A stretch of 36,877 bases of DNA from Saccoglossus kowalevskii (lineage: Eukaryota > Hemichordata > Enteropneusta > Harrimaniidae): NCBI RefSeq assembly GCF_000003605.2, contig NW_003156738.1, positions 42,669-79,545 of the forward strand, read 5' to 3'. The translations under genes were made by a program, and so were the position numbers. The stretch's first letter is position 1. Each line of letters opens with the position of its first letter. Below, piece by piece: positions 32,901 to 36,877 of this stretch. Under the pieces are notes generated by a model, which searched no databases, had not been told where the DNA came from, and worked only from the letters and a program-made list of their open reading frames with translations.

Positions 32901-35196
32901 TCATCTTCAGACAGAATCTGAAATAAAAAAATTGACATTAAATGGGTATCAACAATCCAATTCAACGCCAGCAAGTCGTATTACAAATTCTTCAGTGACA
33001 GGCATTTGATGGCAAAATAAACATCAAAATGGAGAACTTATACACAAACAAAAGTAAGGTAATTAAATCAAAGAAAACACTTCTAGACTAAAACAGATCA
33101 AAAATACAAAAAACACAAAGTTGGAATTGATAAACTTGACAGTATTTCAGTAAAAAAAATCTTCGAAACTGACTGATATTTTGAAAAAGTGGCTCATGAA
33201 AATAAAACAAAGTGAGAAAAGTTTCTGTTTACATTATTTAAAAAAAAAAAAATTTTCGATGCTAACTTAAAATCATGCATTAATTTACATAATCTATCAT
33301 CTCACTTAATCCCTTAATAAATCCCAGATTCAACTGGCAAGAAATCCTGTGGTTTTTATAAGTTATACCATCATATACATATTTATTATTTCTCTGTAAA
33401 AATATAATGGCAATAAGTTAACCATTAGGACACCTTCGGTTTGATACTTACAACATCTAAAACCATTGATAGATGACCCAGAATCAATTCTCCTGGTTTG
33501 TCAGGATCTAGAATTGAGAATTTATAGACATCTCCCGCTTTATCAGACACAATTATATTATCTTCATTGTGAGAGAAAGCCAGCGCTGTACATCGTTTAA
33601 CTACCGGCCTAGATTCAAAATAAAAGTACAAATTAGATTATAAAATGCTGTTGATAATGTGAATTTCTATGAATTATTTTTTTTATCTTGAACAACTCAT
33701 TGTCAATAATTGACTTGTATTTTACTGATTTTACATCTGAAGGCACAAATTGGGAAAACAAAAACATTTTGAATAGAATCTTGATCAAGGGACGTACAAG
33801 AAAAGAAACTAAATAGAGGGACAGACACATTTTGCACTCCATCCAACAGGAACTTGTAAAGCTACCTGACTATTACCAGTACATCGGGAGGATGTAATGG
33901 GAACTTTGAACTTGAATTTGCCCATCTAGCCCATTCAGATAGTAGGTTGTGTTATAATAGTTTAATTACTTCAATATACTAGTAGCACTATGTACTTAAA
34001 AATAATAATGCATTAAAGTTCAATTATGTGTTTTATATCAAAGTACACAATCTTTAATACATTAATTTTAATGATCAGTCATAAAAGATGCTTACCGGGT
34101 ATTATGTTAAAACGTGAAATCTATAGAACTTTCACTTGCAGTATATTTTTTTACTATATGGGTGAATAGCTAATTAACTAATTTGCGAAAACTTCATGAG
34201 ACATCAATAAAATAAATTTCTTATTTAAACCCATTATAATTTTAAATTTATTATACGCTTGTTTTTAATCATATTCCTTGCTAATTATTCAATAAAGGTC
34301 GTGTATGCAATGTATATATACCGTACTTCCCCAGTATAAGCCCAGGGGCCTGGTATGTACCCATTAGGATATTTTTGGTCATATTCAGTAAGTATTTAGG
34401 ACTATGATTACCAGCTACATGTACAACTTTCTATATATAATATTTATTGGTTCTATGAACTTTCACCTACCTTGAACTTAACTTTGTCCATTCAGTGGAT
34501 GTATTCCACACAGTTAACTGTTTTTGGTTATCACAGATAGCAAAATATTCTCCATTTTCTGAGAACCCACTGGCTAAAATCCTTCCACTATCAGTGCTAA
34601 GAAACAGTTATAAACAGAGAATTTATCAACTTGTAATTTCCAATTGTTCATAAATAACATATTAATAAACTGAAATAAAACAGAGATACACCTCTCCCCA
34701 CACACACACGAGGGATGAGATCTCCTTTGCTATACCATATTTTCTCTATTAGAAGTGCATCTCCAATAAAAGTGTATAAGCCAAATGTTTCATTTGTTGT
34801 ATACTGAATTGAAATATTATTCATTCAGAAAAATGTCACATTTGCGTGATCTGATCATGTTTCTGGAATATATACAACATAAGCTAATGATAGCATTGAA
34901 ATATCCACTTTATGTGGTACCGGTAATTCTCTGTGTTTCCATGAAAGACATAATATACAGATTCAGTTTGCCAGAATTTGTAATTGGTGCAAAAACAGTT
35001 AAAATTCTCAAGAAAGACCAAGACGTCAAGATTATTACCAAGAAACAGGCAGTCATGAGCTCACACTGTAGTCATGAAGTAAAATCAAATATACCTGTCA
35101 TCTGTCAAACTTTCTTTTTGTTTTTTCTTCTTCTCGCTTTCATCATTCTTATTTTCTGGGTCTGGACTTAATAGGTGAAGTTGAGGTTTGCAATTC
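26938..35196 (-). CDS. WDR4: WDR4: non-catalytic subunit of tRNA (m7G46) methyltransferase, 5'-partial
   Basis: Minus-strand exons: 35095-35196, 34471-34596, 33452-33608, 32805-32917, 31579-31639, 31172-31314, 29048-29243, 27830-27908, 26938-27095 (stop TAG 26940-26938). All borders are GT/AG and the phase is continuous, giving 377 residues; human WDR4 has 412, so only a short N-terminal exon is missing. Family landmarks in order: a Lys-rich insert (DESEKKKKQK), the repeat GRILASGFSENGEYFAI, then KRCTALAFS, SDKAGDVYKFSI, ELILGHLSMVLDV, FVVTADRDEKIRVS, YCLGHTEFVS-like (here TDFVS), GDGTIRVWNY, and a C-terminal SYLSKKQERL-type helix (here DYLSKKQERL) with a basic KKCKVDE end. WDR4 is a seven-bladed propeller that holds METTL1 for m7G46 methylation of tRNA in the nucleus. 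Two introns (29244-31171 and 31640-32804) contain repeat arrays. Confidence 0.93.
28301..28703. mobile_element. Non-autonomous foldback/MITE-like element, copy 2
   Basis: Opposite orientation to 4044-4383. A foldback pair with arms 28301-28342 and 28387-28428 (GGTTATTACAAGGATACC ... GTATCCTCGTAATAACC) forms one end. The other end carries GCACGCTGTAACTTATGGCGTTAC. It lies in the WDR4 intron 27909-29047, with no effect on splice sites. Non-coding; transposase source unknown. Confidence 0.78.
29601..29677. repeat. Fragment related to the palindromic element at 36549-36754
   Basis: TCACTGGGTTTTAATTTAGC and GAAATAAGCAAAATTA match 36670-36720, in the same orientation. A separate TTAACCCTTTTACAGTAT like the terminus of that element lies at 30836-30854, so parts of the family flank the tandem array between them. 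Confidence 0.65.
29885..30850. repeat. Tandem array of about 135-142 bp units (GATGGCTGCCAGTCGGCCA)
   Basis: The GGCTGCCAGTC-type core recurs near 29931, 30062, 30190, 30333 and 30471, with intervening GGACATGTATCCTAACATGT, TGTACCAAGTTTGAATGAAAA and GACAAAGCATGTCCAA. Two tails containing GGATTCTGAAATATGACTCCGGAC (about 30579 and 30735) follow, then GACGGACGG-rich sequence and a terminal hairpin at 30796-30830. All lie in one WDR4 intron. The family resembles dispersed repeats of marine invertebrates in general style, but I cannot name it. Confidence 0.8.
30796..30830. repeat. Hairpin at the end of the tandem array
   Basis: AGTCCCCGTTTTCGGA pairs imperfectly with TCCGAACAGGGACT across a very short loop. 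It is followed by CTAAG, and TTAACCCTTTTACAG follows a few bases later. It may be the terminus of the repeat element; a Helitron-like end is possible but unproven. Confidence 0.6.
32490..32755. repeat. Second locus of the ATGCAAAT/TACCAAGTTT repeat family
   Basis: About two units with TTATGCAAAATAGGTAATTGG, TGTACCAAGTTTTATTGA and GTGATGATTAGTACTTGAGAT, ending in a short ACACACACA run. Same orientation as the array at 24463-25560. It lies in the WDR4 intron 31640-32804. Confidence 0.8.
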
Positions 35197-36877
35197 CTGT
35201 ATAGAACAGTACCGATATAAATATATTAAAATAATAAGTGTTTTGTGTGTTCTAACTTCCTACACTTATTACAAGTTACTTGCGAATTAACTGTGAATTT
35301 TATATACATTTATCAATATAAATTTGTATAAAGCATTTAAATATCAAATAGATTGAACCAGAAATGGTATTACCGGTAGATATAAGTGAGTTTTAATAAC
35401 TACTCTTGCATGTAGCGTTCATACACCAATACAGCACATTAGAGAGAAAATTTGCTAGACAGTCAGCAATGTTGCTTTCATGCAAGCATTCAGGGCCTGC
35501 TCGAAAATTGAAACATCACCATGCGATTTCTTCCCATCAGCACAGTCGGATGCGTCGACAAAGACACCATTATTTTTAGATGTAAACCACTAACGCCTTT
35601 TGAAAATTGTTTATAACGAAAAGTAATTGCAATGTTTGTGTTTTTGTACAATAAAAAAAACAGTTGTTCCACAAATACAAACAGTTGTTTCCTGCCTTTA
35701 TTATTGCTATTACATTTTTATCCTGAAATGTCAACAAACTGTTTCCCTTGTACATACAAGTCCAAATGAAATAGTCTAAACACATCTCAGTGCAAAGTTT
35801 TATAGTCAAAAGGGATAAAATTCAAGAATATAACACCTTTCAGAAAAACAGAAACAAAAGTTTCACTGTATTTAGCCTGCCTTGAAAGCTGTTTGTTCCA
35901 TGAAGGAGATACATGTATTACCGGTAGATGTAGTTTGAATCACATTTCATGGTTAATGATGTTCTGAAAGCAACATTTCTAAATGACTAACAAATTTGCT
36001 CACTAATGCGAAGCATTGGTGTTTGACAACTACTTGCAGACTAAAAAGGTGACTCATTTGCATAATTTGCCATGAAAATATTGTTAATATTACATGAATA
36101 TATAATATAAATATGTTAAAATGCACCGTGGAAATGCAAGTTATTTATCAACAAAAGAAAACTCAATTTTAGAGGGGACCATTTTATCTTATTTGAAATT
36201 TTTTTTTCAGTTAATACTATTGAGAAAGCTTGTAACTATAAATACTGAAGTTATATTACACTTTTGGCAGTCCCTCTGGCCTAACATGTTTTTTTTTTTT
36301 CCAACTTGCGAATGCATTACAGCATTTTAGTGTAAAAAAAAAAAAAAAACACTACACAAGAGGGACGGACTGTAGACAGTCTACAGGTCACATGTAACAT
36401 CCCCAGAAATTTTTATTTTCACATTTTCAAAGTCAGAAATGAATCGTTGAAGTGTACAATGCGTCAAGTGACTGTGAGCATGGACGTACTCTGAGCAAAA
36501 TAGTTTCAAGAAATGCTTAGGGGTTTACTCCAAATCGGTGATATTATAATACTGTAAAATGACTAATTTCACTGGGTTTAAATTTCACTAATTTCAGGCA
36601 TATTAAGTGGGTTTTGAAATTCACGGTTTTATCATTTAGATAATGTGTTCTATGCTAAATTTTACAAATTCACTGGGTTTTAATTTAGCGCATTTTTCAG
36701 TCAGCGAAATAAGCAAAATTAAAACCCAGTGAATAATTAACCCTTTTACAGTATTCCTGAGAAGTTGCGAAGTTCCGGGGTCCGTGGAACCCCGAACACT
36801 TAGTTTCCTCGCGGTAACTAAATAAAAGATAGTAAGCGGGATTTCATGGTCTGTCGTTTATAAACAAGCTGCCTCTC
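35197..36877. other. Upstream of the WDR4 recognised exons; no gene seen
   Basis: The missing first WDR4 exon must end in two bases of a codon, read on the minus strand. I found no convincing candidate here, so it probably lies beyond the right edge. The stretch holds a long T run (about 36291-36300), an A run (about 36335-36350) and the palindromic element at 36549-36754. The last 120 bases are more CG-rich. Confidence 0.45.
36549..36754. mobile_element. 206-bp palindromic MITE-like element
   Basis: The termini are perfect inverted 11-mers: ATACTGTAAAA (36549-36559) and TTTTACAGTAT (36744-36754). Inside, TCACTGGGTTTTAATTT (36670-36686) pairs perfectly with 36716-36732 to make a 17-base stem. 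It is non-coding. TA dinucleotides at the ends would fit a TA-targeting (Tc1/mariner-like) transposase, but this is an inference. Confidence 0.7.

Noticed and set aside
34785..35171. 128-residue plus-strand frame with a hydrophobic C terminus.
   Set aside because: Its 3' part overlaps antisense the best-supported first WDR4 exon, whose lysine codons read as Phe/Leu on the other strand; the rest has no recognisable domain.
1..36877. CRISPR arrays, bacterial operons or phage modules.
   Set aside because: The window is eukaryotic; the tandem arrays have degenerate units of about 140 bases without spacer structure.

Overview
The window is nuclear DNA of an animal. Genes are split into short exons by AT-rich introns with canonical GT/AG borders, and two deeply conserved metazoan housekeeping genes (SAP30BP and WDR4) can be assembled exon by exon. 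The AT-rich intergenic DNA, the many dispersed short repeats and a DIRS-type retrotransposon suggest a marine invertebrate; the species cannot be named from this sequence.

Layout from left to right. (1) 674-4617, plus strand: six exons of SAP30BP, lacking only its first coding exon. (2) 5914-9198, minus strand: a three-exon gene for a secreted sphingomyelinase C-like phosphodiesterase (DNase I superfamily). (3) About 10190-10625: a decayed copy of the 3' end of SAP30BP. (4) 11889-17552, minus strand: a second, very similar three-exon sphingomyelinase gene. Items 3 and 4 together are a second copy of the block SAP30BP 3' end plus sphingomyelinase, so the family arose here by segmental tandem duplication. 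(5) 19427-25910: a decayed DIRS-like tyrosine-recombinase retrotransposon, coding on the minus strand (gag, reverse transcriptase, RNase H, recombinase), with inverted terminal repeats and an internal region that looks like a joined pair of its outer ends. A tandem array of about 140-bp AT-rich units sits inside its 5' part. (6) 26938-35196, minus strand: nine exons of WDR4, lacking the first exon. (7) 35197-36877: no gene seen, but a 206-bp palindromic element.

SAP30BP is a nuclear corepressor/splicing cofactor and WDR4 is the non-catalytic partner of the METTL1 tRNA m7G46 methyltransferase; nothing suggests that they work together. The two sphingomyelinase-like enzymes have signal peptides and all catalytic residues of the family, so they probably act outside the cell on sphingomyelin or a related phospholipid. 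Their catalytic domain lies in one intronless exon behind two tiny 5' exons.

The main points for follow-up are: the duplicated sphingomyelinase locus, with near-identical catalytic exons inside diverged flanks (possible gene conversion); a paralogous empty site that dates a foldback element; the DIRS terminal/internal repeat architecture; and two unrelated-looking repeat families that share a unit length of about 135-145 bp.
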